A stretch of 64,000 nucleotides of DNA from Oceanococcus sp. HetDA_MAG_MS8 (GTDB lineage Bacteria > Pseudomonadota > Gammaproteobacteria > Nevskiales > Oceanococcaceae). Location: assembly GCA_019192445.1 (NCBI GenBank), contig JAHCMK010000003.1, positions 248,001 to 312,000 of the forward strand, read 5' to 3'. The position numbers and the translations under genes are program-made. Positions 43,445 through 51,314 of this stretch are shown here, piece after piece; position 1 is the stretch's first letter; each line of letters opens with the position of its first letter. The notes beneath the pieces were generated by a model. That model was not told the DNA's origin. It searched no databases and saw only the letters and a program-made list of their open reading frames with translations.

Positions 43445-43620
43445 GCCGCAGATTGTCGTAGATGGGTTTCGTGGGTTCTGGGGCGTCATGAGACTGGAAA
43501 TGAGGGCGGCTCTGGGTGGGGTGCTAGCTCAAGCGCGGTATGAGGGCGCCCCATGAATCTGTGTGCATATGTGACCATCTGTGGAAAAACTCCATACAAG
43601 AATCTGCGTCAATCTGCGGC
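43445..43620. repeat. CAGAT-phased repeat, copy B2
   Basis: 176-bp tandem copy of B1 with the same ends (GCCGCAGATTG ... AATCTGCGTCAATCTGCGGC). The interior GAAATGAGGGCGGCTCTGGG and GCTAGCTCAAGCGCGGTATG is closer to copies C1 and D2 than to B1. Confidence 0.8.
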
Positions 43621-43744
43621 CAGGGTGCTGTTGGTTGAGGGTGGTTTGCTGTCAAGAACTTCGCCATATCAGTGTGGTCAGTCTTTAGACGCAGAGTGGC
43701 GAGCGATTCCGCATCTTTGTTCGGTGCCGTAAACTAGGGTAGAT

Positions 43745-44554
43745 ATGTCGATAACGTTCAACAAAGCCCCACTCATAGAGCTAGTCGCCGAGTTGCGCTG
43801 GGAACCCCAGCTCTCCGTGGCTACCGATCAAGGAGGCAACCAGTTGCAGCTTCCTCGTTCGTTGTTGGACACGTCAGAGTTCGAGGAGTTTTTCCAGCGA
43901 TTTGGCGGGGCTATTTATCAACATGGGTTCAAACAAATGGAGCGCCTCGTGCCGCATGGCGTGCCGTTGCCCCATGATCGTGTGGCTTGCCGATACAGGC
44001 ATGAAGATCAACGAAACGTCCCGCTGCTTGCGCAAGTTGGCCCGTCAATATTCAGCATCAACGCCCTGCCGCCCTACAAATCGTGGACTGAATTTCGGCC
44101 TTGGATTGAAAAAGCGGCTGGCGCACTATTTGAAGCCAACGCCGGGATAAGCAGGCTGAGTGCTAGCGTTCGATACATTGATGCTTTTAAGGAACCTCTT
44201 TTGCAGGGGCGCAGTGCATCTGAGTTTTTTGAATCCGAGCTGGGATTTGCACTTAATTTGCCTGCTGCATTGACCCAAAGAAAGCGCACTGATGATTCAG
44301 TACGAACTGCTATCTCCACGAGTATCCCACTCGATGGGATGCAAATGACCGTGAAATTGGCTGAAGGCAAGTCTGCTGGCGAGTCGGTAGCAATCATGGA
44401 CACTCTGGTGTCGGTCAACGATGAATTTGATCCCAATGTTGCCGAGATTCTCCAGGCATTGGATTCAGCGCGGTCTGTGATTCACGACACATTCATCGAA
44501 CTGACGCAGGGCATTTCTGAACTGCTCGAACCTCAGGGAAAAGATGATGATTGA
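43745..44554 (+). CDS. TIGR04255-family protein
   Basis: 269 aa, cytoplasmic, without known catalytic motifs. It begins MSITFNKAPLIELVAELRWEPQ, the typical opening of the sporadically distributed TIGR04255 family (short AP(L/I)xEaxxxLRW word), followed by FEEFFQRFGGAIYQHGF and RLSASVRYIDAFKEPLL. Function of the family is unknown. It is the first of three overlapping genes that lie between repeat arrays, and codon usage is less GC-biased than the flanking core genes, consistent with acquisition. Confidence 0.78.
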   Translation: MSITFNKAPLIELVAELRWEPQLSVATDQGGNQLQLPRSLLDTSEFEEFFQRFGGAIYQHGFKQMERLVPHGVPLPHDRVACRYRHEDQRNVPLLAQVGPSIFSINALPPYKSWTEFRPWIEKAAGALFEANAGISRLSASVRYIDAFKEPLLQGRSASEFFESELGFALNLPAALTQRKRTDDSVRTAISTSIPLDGMQMTVKLAEGKSAGESVAIMDTLVSVNDEFDPNVAEILQALDSARSVIHDTFIELTQGISELLEPQGKDDD

Positions 44555-45086
44555 TATGACGGCCCCAGACACAACGGCCATCAACAACCACTGGCAGACG
44601 GAACCGCAACTAAGCGTAAGTGCCGGGCTGCCACCGTCGGGATATTGGCCTAATTATCTGTCGGACCCTTTCAGCGTTTCGGCAACACATTTATTCGAGC
44701 AAGAACAGCTCCGAAGGAATCTTCAGGAGTTGGGAAGTCTTCCAGACGATTGGGATGGCGAGGGTGCTGTTGCTATTTCACCAAGCATTGTGGCTCGCGC
44801 TTGGTCATTGCTGTCTTCCGAGCTTTTGGGCGGCCCATCTCCAGAGCTGACGCCGAACTCTAACGGCACCATTACTCTTGAATGGAATCACGCGCACAAA
44901 TTTCTTCATTTGGAAATCGGTGAACGAGACTTTTCCATTCTGGCTGGCCGTGAGGGGCGACCTGCAACGGGGGCGCAAGCAGAGGGGTTGCCACCATTGC
45001 ATTTGCTCAGTTCGCTGATTTCAGCCGCTACGTCTTATTCTGCGACAAGTGCTACATCGGTCACAGCGGAAAAGATTGCTGCGTAA
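44544..45086 (+). CDS. Hypothetical protein of the TIGR04255 operon, second gene
   Basis: 180 aa, unrecognised. Overlaps the first gene by 11 bases; ATGs at 44544, 44547 and 44556 are in frame. LGSLPDDWDGEGAVAISPSIVARAWSLL contains a W(D)GxGA word seen in small proteins that accompany TIGR04255 members, then NGTITLEWNHAHKFLHLEIGERDFSILAGREG suggests a beta sheet. The C-terminus is Ser/Thr/Ala rich. No membrane segment or signal. It probably acts in a complex with the first protein; this is inferred from coupling only. Confidence 0.68.
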   Translation: MMIDMTAPDTTAINNHWQTEPQLSVSAGLPPSGYWPNYLSDPFSVSATHLFEQEQLRRNLQELGSLPDDWDGEGAVAISPSIVARAWSLLSSELLGGPSPELTPNSNGTITLEWNHAHKFLHLEIGERDFSILAGREGRPATGAQAEGLPPLHLLSSLISAATSYSATSATSVTAEKIAA

Positions 45087-45532
45087 TGTGCGACATTCCC
45101 ATCGAGGTTCTCGATGACGAAAAAATCATTCGCACGATCAAAACGCCTCACCACATAAACAAAAAATTGAAACTCCGGCCAGCGGCTTTCAGACCACCAC
45201 CTGAGCGTGATGACCTTAGTGTGATGCGGCTAGATCACATGGGCGCTGATGGTTGTAAGAACAAATCGAAGGAAATTGCTGGGGAATCGTATCTCGGACT
45301 CGCCGCTATCAATGCTGGGGAAATTCGGAAGACTGGGGCCTCTATTGAAGATTCCCGCCAAGGGCAGTTTTGTGGCCATGCGGATATTTCTCAAGGGATG
45401 TCGGCTCCTAAGAAAGGAGAAACCGCGCCTCCCGTTTTAGCGGAAAGGTATAAGGCGTTATCCGACGCTGCACGACTTTACATCGATGAAGAGCCTCAAG
45501 CTGACCATTGGACTGGTGGTGTCATCAGCTAG
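45086..45532 (+). CDS. Hypothetical protein of the TIGR04255 operon, third gene
   Basis: 148 aa, unrecognised. Its ATG shares one base with the stop of the second gene (TAATG). The sequence is hydrophilic: MCDIPIEVLDDEKIIRTIKTPHHINKKLKLRPAAFRPPPERDDLSVMR at the N-terminus, then a Gly/Lys region and EERYKALSD-like helix at the end (VLAERYKALSDAARLYIDEEPQ). No transmembrane segment. RLDHMGADGCKNKSKEIAGESYLGLAAINAGEIRK could be a small domain. Coupled translation makes it part of the same system. Confidence 0.65.
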   Translation: MCDIPIEVLDDEKIIRTIKTPHHINKKLKLRPAAFRPPPERDDLSVMRLDHMGADGCKNKSKEIAGESYLGLAAINAGEIRKTGASIEDSRQGQFCGHADISQGMSAPKKGETAPPVLAERYKALSDAARLYIDEEPQADHWTGGVIS

Positions 45533-45687
45533 CAATTGCCTCTGCGTGGCAGATGTGAGAGCCTAGAAATCATGGTCAGAAGCAAGCTGCAACGCAGCTC
45601 CTACTCATGCTCTCTAGGCTCCCCAAGCAAAGGCCCTTGGGCAATACTGCACCTTTATTCCAACAATACTGCGCACTTCGCGTTTTA

Positions 45688-45874
45688 GCCGCAGATTTGC
45701 GCAGATTATCGCAGATGGGTTTTGTGGATTCCACGGCGTCGCGAGATTGGAAACGAGGGCGGCTGCGGGTGGGGTGCTAGGCCAAGCGCGGTATGAGGGC
45801 GCCCCACATATCTGTGTGTATCGGTGACCATCTGTGGGAAAAATCCACACAAGAATCTGCGTCAATCTGCGGCC
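45688..45874. repeat. CAGAT-phased repeat, copy C1
   Basis: 187-bp unit, the clearest example of the phasing: CAGATTTGCG CAGATTATCG CAGATG at the left, ATCTGTGTGTATCGGTGACCATCTGTGG internally, and AATCTGCGTC AATCTGCGGCC at the right. It lies 155 bases after the third operon gene. Confidence 0.8.
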
Positions 45875-45903
45875 ACGACGCTTTCGGTTGAGGGTGTTTT
45901 ATG

Positions 45904-45980
45904 GCCGCAGATTTGCACCGATCGTCGCAGAGGAGGTTGTGGATTCTGGGAAGTGGCGAGGCTGAAGAGGAGGTTGGCTA
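45904..45980. repeat. CAGAT-phased repeat, partial copy C2
   Basis: Left part of a unit (GCCGCAGATTTGCACCGATCG...) after the standard spacer (CTTTCGGTTGAGGGTGTTTT). It loses similarity around 45975, just before the toxin-antitoxin promoter, so the element is truncated here. Confidence 0.6.
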
Positions 45981-46028
45981 TGCACAGGCAGGGTTTGCGG
46001 AGGGCATAAAGTCGGCTTAATGCCGGAA

Positions 46029-46078
46029 TTGACAGCCAGACCTAGTCACACGATACTTGTGCAACATACTGTACAAGT
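46029..46078 (+). promoter_or_regulatory. yefM-yoeB promoter and operator
   Basis: TTGACA (46029-46034), a 17-base spacer, then GATACT (46052-46057). The inverted repeat ACTTGTGCA (46055-46063) ... TGTACAAGT (46070-46078) overlaps and follows the -10. YefM operators are known to use TGTACA cores, so this is the likely autoregulatory site. The yefM ATG is 8 bases further on, so the leader is short. Confidence 0.7.
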
Positions 46079-46085
46079 CTGCGTT

Positions 46086-46340
46086 ATGAGAGTAGTCAAC
46101 TTTTCAGAGGCTCGTAAGGGGCTGAAGGGTGTTATCGACGCCGTCGTTGATGATGCCGATTACACGATTATCTCGCGCCGTGATGCCCCTGACGCAGTGT
46201 TGATGTCGCTGGATACCTTCAACAGCATCATGGAGACGGCGCATCTGCTGGGCACTCCTGCTAATGCAGCCCATCTGGCCGAATCAATCGCGCAGCACCG
46301 CCGCGGCGAGCTGGTAGACAAGCCACTGACGGATGATTGA
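46086..46340 (+). CDS. yefM: YefM-type antitoxin
   Basis: 84-aa Phd/YefM antitoxin. MRVVNFSEARKGLKGVIDAVVDDADYTIISRRDAPDAVLMSLDTFNSIMETAHLL is the DNA-binding, dimerising half; the C-terminal AAHLAESIAQHRRGELVDKPL wraps the toxin. It neutralises YoeB and represses the operon. The ATG at 46086 is used, since the longer frame from 46020 would cover the promoter. Overlaps yoeB by 8 bases. Confidence 0.92.
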   Translation: MRVVNFSEARKGLKGVIDAVVDDADYTIISRRDAPDAVLMSLDTFNSIMETAHLLGTPANAAHLAESIAQHRRGELVDKPLTDD

Positions 46341-46593
46341 AAAGCTCTCGTGGACGCCTGCGGCGTGGGCTGACTACGAGTATTGGCAGGCGCAAGACAG
46401 GAAAACCCTGAAACGAATTAACAAGCTGATTCGTGACACGCTGCGTGAGCCATTTGAAGGAATCGGAAAACCAGAGCCCTTGCGAGAGAATCTGAGCGGC
46501 TACTGGTCTCGTCGAATTGATGAGAAGAACCGACTTGTTTACGCCGTTGGCGATGGCGCACTCACGATTGTTGCCTGTCGCTACCACTACTGA
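46333..46593 (+). CDS. yoeB: YoeB-type mRNA interferase toxin
   Basis: 86-aa ribosome-dependent endoribonuclease of the RelE fold. WTPAAWADYEYWQAQDRKTLKRINKLIRD opens the family; Glu in GKPEPLRENLSGYWSRRID (catalytic Glu and Arg), and the terminal CRYHY gives the His and Tyr. All known catalytic residues are kept, so the toxin should be active. Its start overlaps the antitoxin end, as is usual for this pair. Confidence 0.93.
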   Translation: MIEKLSWTPAAWADYEYWQAQDRKTLKRINKLIRDTLREPFEGIGKPEPLRENLSGYWSRRIDEKNRLVYAVGDGALTIVACRYHY

Positions 46594-46650
46594 CGGCGAA
46601 GACCGCCTCAGGTACTACCAGACGCTCATCCAAGGACTCTGAAGAATCCA

Positions 46651-46828
46651 TTTGCGCCGCTGCCTGTCGCAGTGTGGGCGTTGGTCCTGGGGCGTGGCGA
46701 CACTGGAAATGACGGCGGCTCTGGGCGGCTGCTAGGTGACGCGCAGCGTGTGACAGCCAAAAGAATCTGCGCATCGGCGCCCATCTCCGGAAACAAAACA
46801 CCTGCAAGAATTTGCGTCAATCTGCGGC
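46651..46828. repeat. CAGAT-phased repeat, copy D1
   Basis: 178-bp unit with a decayed left end (TTTGCGCCGCTGCCTGTCGC instead of CAGAT words) and a normal right end (TTTGCGTCAATCTGCGGC). The interior resembles B1 (GACGGCGGCTCTGGGCGGCTGCTAGGTGACGCGCAGCG type). First of three tandem units between yoeB and the SPOR gene; this 714-base gap holds nothing else. Confidence 0.7.
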
Positions 46829-46858
46829 CAAAGTGCTTTTGATTGAGGGTGGTTTTTA

Positions 46859-47047
46859 GCCGCAGACTTGCACAGATTGTCTTAGAGGGGGGTAGTAAGC
46901 TCTGGAGCGTCGCGAGATTGGAAATGAGGGCTGCTGCGGGTGGGGTGCTAGCTCAAGCCGGGTGTGAGGTCGCCTCACCGATCTATGAGCACCGATGCTG
47001 GTCGATGGAAATAAACAATCTGCGAGAATCTGCGCAAATCTGTGGCC
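46859..47047. repeat. CAGAT-phased repeat, copy D2
   Basis: 189-bp tandem unit after the 30-base spacer. Left end GCCGCAGACTTGCACAGATT; right end AATCTGCGAG AATCTGCGCA AATCTGTGGCC with three words every 10 bases. Confidence 0.8.
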
Positions 47048-47076
47048 ACAATGCTTTCGGTTGAGGGTGTTTTAAG

Positions 47077-47249
47077 GCCACAGATTTGCACAGATCTTCG
47101 CAGATGGGGTTGTTGGATTCTGGGGCGTTGCGATACTGAAAATGGCGACGGCTCCGGGGTTGGGCAATCACCTTCGATATGAGGACGCCCCCCAATCTGT
47201 GTGCATCTGTGACCATCTGTGGAAAATACCCATAGACGAATCTGCAGCC
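47077..47249. repeat. CAGAT-phased repeat, copy D3
   Basis: 173-bp tandem unit. Left end GCCACAGATTTGCACAGATC; internal ATCTGTGTGC ATCTGTGACC ATCTGTGG is a clean 10-base series. Period from D2 to D3 is 218 bases, like that from B1 to B2 (217). Confidence 0.8.
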
Positions 47250-47307
47250 AACATTCCGCTTGTTATCGCTAATCCGCGGCAAGAATCTGCCTGCTTGGCG
47301 AGGCCGC

Positions 47308-47913
47308 TTAGTTGGTGCTTTGGCGGGTGAAGTAGCTGTCGATGCCGGCTTCGGCCAGCTGTTCCATCACTTTGCGCACAGCAGCGGTGTTGGCTTGAGG
47401 GCCAATTTTCACCCGGTGAAAACGGCCCTTGCCGGGGATGTCGGCGATTTCTACGCGCGGCGCCAAGCCGAGCAATATGAGGGCGACTCGGCGGGACTCT
47501 GCGTCTTCGGCGTCGCGGAAGCTGCCCGCTTGTACCCAGTACTGCTCACCTTGTCGCGGTGTTTTGGGTGTGGCCGTCGCAACGGGCTGACTTGCCGGCT
47601 TGTTGGGCCTCTGAGTGGGCACCGGGGTCGGGTCCGTGAAGGGGATGACTTCCAGATTAGGAAGCAACTCATAAAACTTAAACCGCGCGGGTTCTTCTGG
47701 CGGAAGCTCATTTGTTGCCACAGTCTGCGGCTGGGCGGCGTCTTGCGTGGGGCTCAGCTCTGAATCCCGAATGAGCCGTTCTTCGTTCTCGGGCATGGGC
47801 GTCAGGAACACGCTAGCCAACAGCCCTACACCAGCGGCCAGGGCTACCGCTGTGAGTACCCCAACTAGGGGGAAGCCTGCCTTAGCCTGCGTATGCGCGT
47901 AGTCCCGAGTCAC
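47308..47913 (-). CDS. SPOR-domain (FtsN-like) membrane protein
   Basis: 201 aa. One N-terminal membrane helix (FPLVGVLTAVALAAGVGLLASVFL), a Pro/Thr-rich periplasmic linker, then a C-terminal SPOR domain (QYWVQAGSFRDAEDAESRRVALILLGLAPRVE ... FHRVKIGPQANTAAVRKVMEQL) that binds denuded peptidoglycan glycans at the septum. The layout is that of FtsN or a DedD-like protein. Starts 3 bases after the argS stop, an arrangement seen in pseudomonads where the SPOR gene follows argS. Confidence 0.87.
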   Translation of the reverse strand: MTRDYAHTQAKAGFPLVGVLTAVALAAGVGLLASVFLTPMPENEERLIRDSELSPTQDAAQPQTVATNELPPEEPARFKFYELLPNLEVIPFTDPTPVPTQRPNKPASQPVATATPKTPRQGEQYWVQAGSFRDAEDAESRRVALILLGLAPRVEIADIPGKGRFHRVKIGPQANTAAVRKVMEQLAEAGIDSYFTRQSTN

Positions 47914-47916
47914 GCC

Positions 47917-49662
47917 TTACATGCGCTCCGGTGCAGCCACGCCCAGCAGGTCCAGTCCATTGCGTAACACCGTAGCTACTCCAGCGGCTAAACACAGTCG
48001 GGCCTGTCGCTGTGCGGCATCATCCACCAAAAAGGGTACGGCGTTGTACCAGCGATGAAAGCCTTCGGCGACCTCGCGCAGGTAATGCACGATGATTTGT
48101 GGCCCCAATTGGCGGGCACTGGCCTGAATGGTTTCAGGAAAGCGGCCCAATAGGTTCAGCAGGGCGTTTTCAGTGTCGTCGCCCAGCGCATCGAGCTGCT
48201 GAAGGCCGGCTTGCGTGGCCTCTGGGTCTTGCGGGAACCGCTGCGTGGCTTGGCTGAGCACGCTGCAGACGCGTGCATGCGCATATTGCAGGTAGTACAC
48301 CGGGTTGTCGGCACTTTGTTGGGTGGCCAAGGCCAGGTCGAACTCCAGTGTTTGATCATTGGAGCGCATCACGTAGAAAAAGCGCGCCGCATCTACGCCC
48401 ACCTCTTCGCGCAGGTCTTCCAGGGTTTCATAAGTCCCTGCCCGCGTCGACATGGATACTTTTTCACCATCCCTGAGTAGGGAGACGAACTGCACCAGTT
48501 GTACGTCCAGCTTGTCGGCCTGGCCGGTTAGCGCTTGAACGGCGGCTTTCATCCGTGGCACATAGCCGTGGTGGTCGGCGCCCCACACGTCGATCAGCCG
48601 ATCATAACCACGGCCAATTTTCTGCTGGTGGTAAGCAATATCGTTGGCGAAGTAGGTGGCGGCACCATTCGCTCTGAGCAAAACACGGTCTTTGTCATCC
48701 CCAAACTGGGTGCTGGCGAACCACAAAGCTCCGTCCTGTCGATAAGTGAGCCCAGCTGCATCGAGTGTTTTTAATGCCGCTTCGGCGCTGCCATCCTCGA
48801 CCACGGCGCGCTCCGATGCCCAGGCCTCAAAATGCACGCGAAAACCTTCCAGATCGGTTTTGATGTCAGCGAGCTGTTCTTGCAGTATGTGATCAAGAAC
48901 AAGCCGGTATGCGTCCGCGCCCAGCAATGCCTTTGCGGCGCTAATCAAGGCGTCTAGGTGCGCGTCACCATGTTCGTCGTCGTCCGCCGGGATGTCGCGC
49001 TGCTCGAAGTAGCCATTCAGATCGGCCACTAGGCTCTGTGCATGCTTCTGGCTCAGGCGCTCGGCCGAGGCGCCAATGTAATCGCCTTGATAAGCCTTGC
49101 GAGGGAAGCTCAGCTCCTGACCATGTTGCTGTAAGTACCGTAGCCAAACCGAGGTGGCGAGGATGTCAATTTGTCGCCCGGCGTCGTTGACGTAATACTC
49201 CGCATCGACATGGTTTCCAGCAGCTCGGAGTAGCCGGACCAGGCAGTCCCCGTAGGCAGCGCCTCGCCCGTGGCCTACATGCAAAGGCCCCGTCGGGTTG
49301 GCTGAGACAAACTCGACCAGCACCTTTGTGCCTGTCGGCGCAGCGTGACCGTAACGGCTGCCCTGATCGTGGATCTCACGAAGGACCTGGGTGCGAGCGT
49401 CGCTGGCCAGGAAAAAGTTCAAGAAACCAGGGCCAGCGATGTCCACCTGCCGCACTAATTCCGAGCTGGGCAGGTTATCAATGAGGCGTTGGGCTAGCTC
49501 GCGTGGGGCGCAGCCGGCCTGCTTGGCGCCAACTAAGGCGTGATTAGCCGCCAAGTCACCGTGAGCTTTGTCGCGCGTGTTCTCGATACGCGCTTGGGCG
49601 GGAGGACTCAGGTTAATAGCAGCAAAGGCCTGGTTCAGCAGGTCCTGCAGCGCATCTTTCAT
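47917..49662 (-). CDS. argS: Arginyl-tRNA synthetase
   Basis: 581-aa class I synthetase charging tRNA-Arg. The HIGH-type motif is in SANPTGPLHVGHGRGAAYGD, and the KMSKS-equivalent is EKVSMSTRAG. The N-terminal add-1 domain and the C-terminal anticodon-binding helices (YLQYAHARVCSVL onward) are complete. A standard length and start. The SPOR gene follows on the same transcript. Confidence 0.96.
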   Translation of the reverse strand: MKDALQDLLNQAFAAINLSPPAQARIENTRDKAHGDLAANHALVGAKQAGCAPRELAQRLIDNLPSSELVRQVDIAGPGFLNFFLASDARTQVLREIHDQGSRYGHAAPTGTKVLVEFVSANPTGPLHVGHGRGAAYGDCLVRLLRAAGNHVDAEYYVNDAGRQIDILATSVWLRYLQQHGQELSFPRKAYQGDYIGASAERLSQKHAQSLVADLNGYFEQRDIPADDDEHGDAHLDALISAAKALLGADAYRLVLDHILQEQLADIKTDLEGFRVHFEAWASERAVVEDGSAEAALKTLDAAGLTYRQDGALWFASTQFGDDKDRVLLRANGAATYFANDIAYHQQKIGRGYDRLIDVWGADHHGYVPRMKAAVQALTGQADKLDVQLVQFVSLLRDGEKVSMSTRAGTYETLEDLREEVGVDAARFFYVMRSNDQTLEFDLALATQQSADNPVYYLQYAHARVCSVLSQATQRFPQDPEATQAGLQQLDALGDDTENALLNLLGRFPETIQASARQLGPQIIVHYLREVAEGFHRWYNAVPFLVDDAAQRQARLCLAAGVATVLRNGLDLLGVAAPERM

Positions 49663-49776
49663 GGCGGCCGGGTTGGGGAAAAACCGCTATTGTAGCGTTT
49701 GCCTTCATGCGCTAGTGGCCCGCCAGGGTGAATGGCGCTTCCGGCGGTTTATAACAATCATGATCTGGAGGAGACC

Positions 49777-51153
49777 ATGCGCGCGCTGTCCGCTCAGGAT
49801 GCTGGGTTTTTATACCTGGAACGAAGCCACCAACCTATGCATGTTGGCGGCTTGCACCTCTATAGCTTGCCCGAAGGCGCGAGTGATACTCATGTGGCTG
49901 AACTGCTGCAAAGCTGGCGCGATGGAGGCTTCGCTCCACCATTCAACCAGAAGTTGGTATGGCCACTGCGCCGTTTGGGTCAGCCCGCGTGGGTGCGCGA
50001 CCCTGACGTGGACGCGGAGTATCACATTCGCCACTCGGCCTTGCCGGCGCCAGGCCGCTATCGGGAAATGTTTGCGTTGGTCTCACGACTGCATGGCACT
50101 TTGCTTCATCGTGACCGTCCATTGTGGGAGGCCCATGTCATTGAGGGCATCGAGTCTAAGCAGTTTGCGCTGTACACCAAGATGCACCACGCCATGATCG
50201 ATGGCATGGGTGGCATGCGTCTGTTGCAAAAATCGTTGTCCACCGACCCGGCGCAGCGAGACATGCCGGCGCCATGGGCGCGAGGGCGCGACAAGCGCGC
50301 TCGCTCTGATGCGCCATCGCGCGGCGCCTTGCGCAGTCTGGCCGAGCAGATGCAGGACACACTCGGGGCGATGCCAGGAGCTCTAAAGGGCTTGTACGCC
50401 TATGCGGACGCCATGCGTCGGCGCTCCGATGAGGGGCTCAAGGGGCCTATGCAGGTGCCGCTTACGGCTTTGAATGGTCGGATTGGTGCAGCACGACGCT
50501 TTGTGGCGCAATCTTGGAAGATTGAACGCATCAAAGCCGTTGGTCATGCCTTAGACGCCACGTTGAACGATGTAGTGCTTGCGATGTCAGCGGGCGCCTT
50601 ACGCACCTGGTTGATGCAGCATGCCGAACTGCCCGAGGCTCCTATCTCAGCGATGGCCCCAGTCGCGCTCACTCCAAAAGATGCCGATGCGTATGGCAAT
50701 GCGGTGAGTGCCATTTTTTGCTCCTTGGCAACGCATATTGCTGATCCTGAGGAGCGCCTGCGCGCCATCCAGCACTCGATGAATCAGGGGAAGTCTTTGC
50801 TACAGTCGATGACGCGCAGCGAGATTATGTTGCTGACTTCACTAGGGGCGCTACCTGCAGCGCTGCCTTTGGTTCTGGGTTTAGGCCACAAAATGCCGCC
50901 ATTCAATGTGATTATTTCGAATGTGCCCGGCCCCAAAGATCGCTTGTACTGGAACGGCGCTCGGTTGGATGGGATGTATCCCGTTTCCATTCCCGTGAAC
51001 GGCGTGGCGCTCAACATTACCGTGACCAGCTATGTGGACAGCCTCGATTTTGGCCTGATTGCGTGCCGGCGATCGGTGCCCAGCGCACAACGCCTCATCG
51101 ACTATTTGGAGCAATCCTTAAGAGAGTTAGAGCAGCTCGCGGGTTTGGCGTAA
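49777..51153 (+). CDS. WS/DGAT-family wax ester synthase / diacylglycerol acyltransferase
   Basis: 458-aa acyltransferase. RALSAQDAGFLYLERSHQPMHVGG is the family opening; the catalytic motif HHxxxDG is HHAMIDGMGG near residue 137, and the C-terminal PLVLGLGHKMPPFNVIISNVPGPKDRLYWNGARLDGMYPVS carries the second conserved PLW/NxxxSNVPGP block. It uses acyl-CoA with fatty alcohols or diacylglycerol to store neutral lipid. The ATG at 49777 matches the family; an upstream ATG at 49732 adds 15 residues. Confidence 0.92.
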   Translation: MRALSAQDAGFLYLERSHQPMHVGGLHLYSLPEGASDTHVAELLQSWRDGGFAPPFNQKLVWPLRRLGQPAWVRDPDVDAEYHIRHSALPAPGRYREMFALVSRLHGTLLHRDRPLWEAHVIEGIESKQFALYTKMHHAMIDGMGGMRLLQKSLSTDPAQRDMPAPWARGRDKRARSDAPSRGALRSLAEQMQDTLGAMPGALKGLYAYADAMRRRSDEGLKGPMQVPLTALNGRIGAARRFVAQSWKIERIKAVGHALDATLNDVVLAMSAGALRTWLMQHAELPEAPISAMAPVALTPKDADAYGNAVSAIFCSLATHIADPEERLRAIQHSMNQGKSLLQSMTRSEIMLLTSLGALPAALPLVLGLGHKMPPFNVIISNVPGPKDRLYWNGARLDGMYPVSIPVNGVALNITVTSYVDSLDFGLIACRRSVPSAQRLIDYLEQSLRELEQLAGLA

Positions 51154-51178
51154 ATATTGCGTAAGCGGCCGACAGGAA

Positions 51179-51207
51179 TTGACTTTTGTTAGAGAAGTCC
51201 CTAGTTT
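51179..51207 (+). promoter_or_regulatory. Predicted sigma70 promoter of the TonB-dependent receptor
   Basis: TTGACT (51179-51184), 17 bases, TAGTTT (51202-51207), leaving a leader of about 100 bases. No Fur-box-like palindrome is evident in the leader. Confidence 0.45.
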
Positions 51208-51314
51208 GCTGCGACTTGCGGCCGCATCGAGAACGGTGGTCTGCACACAATACTGATTCGATATTGCCATTCTGAGTCCGGGCTCTGGCTGAGCCTTTGG
51301 GGAGTTAATACATA

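Noticed and set aside
43228-47249. CRISPR array
   Set aside because: The repeat unit is about 187 bases with nearly identical spacers of 30 bases; the inner CAGAT words are only 10 bases apart. There are no cas genes and no unique spacers.
43228-47249. Prophage or integrative element
   Set aside because: No integrase, structural, replication or conjugation gene and no tRNA attachment site in the region.
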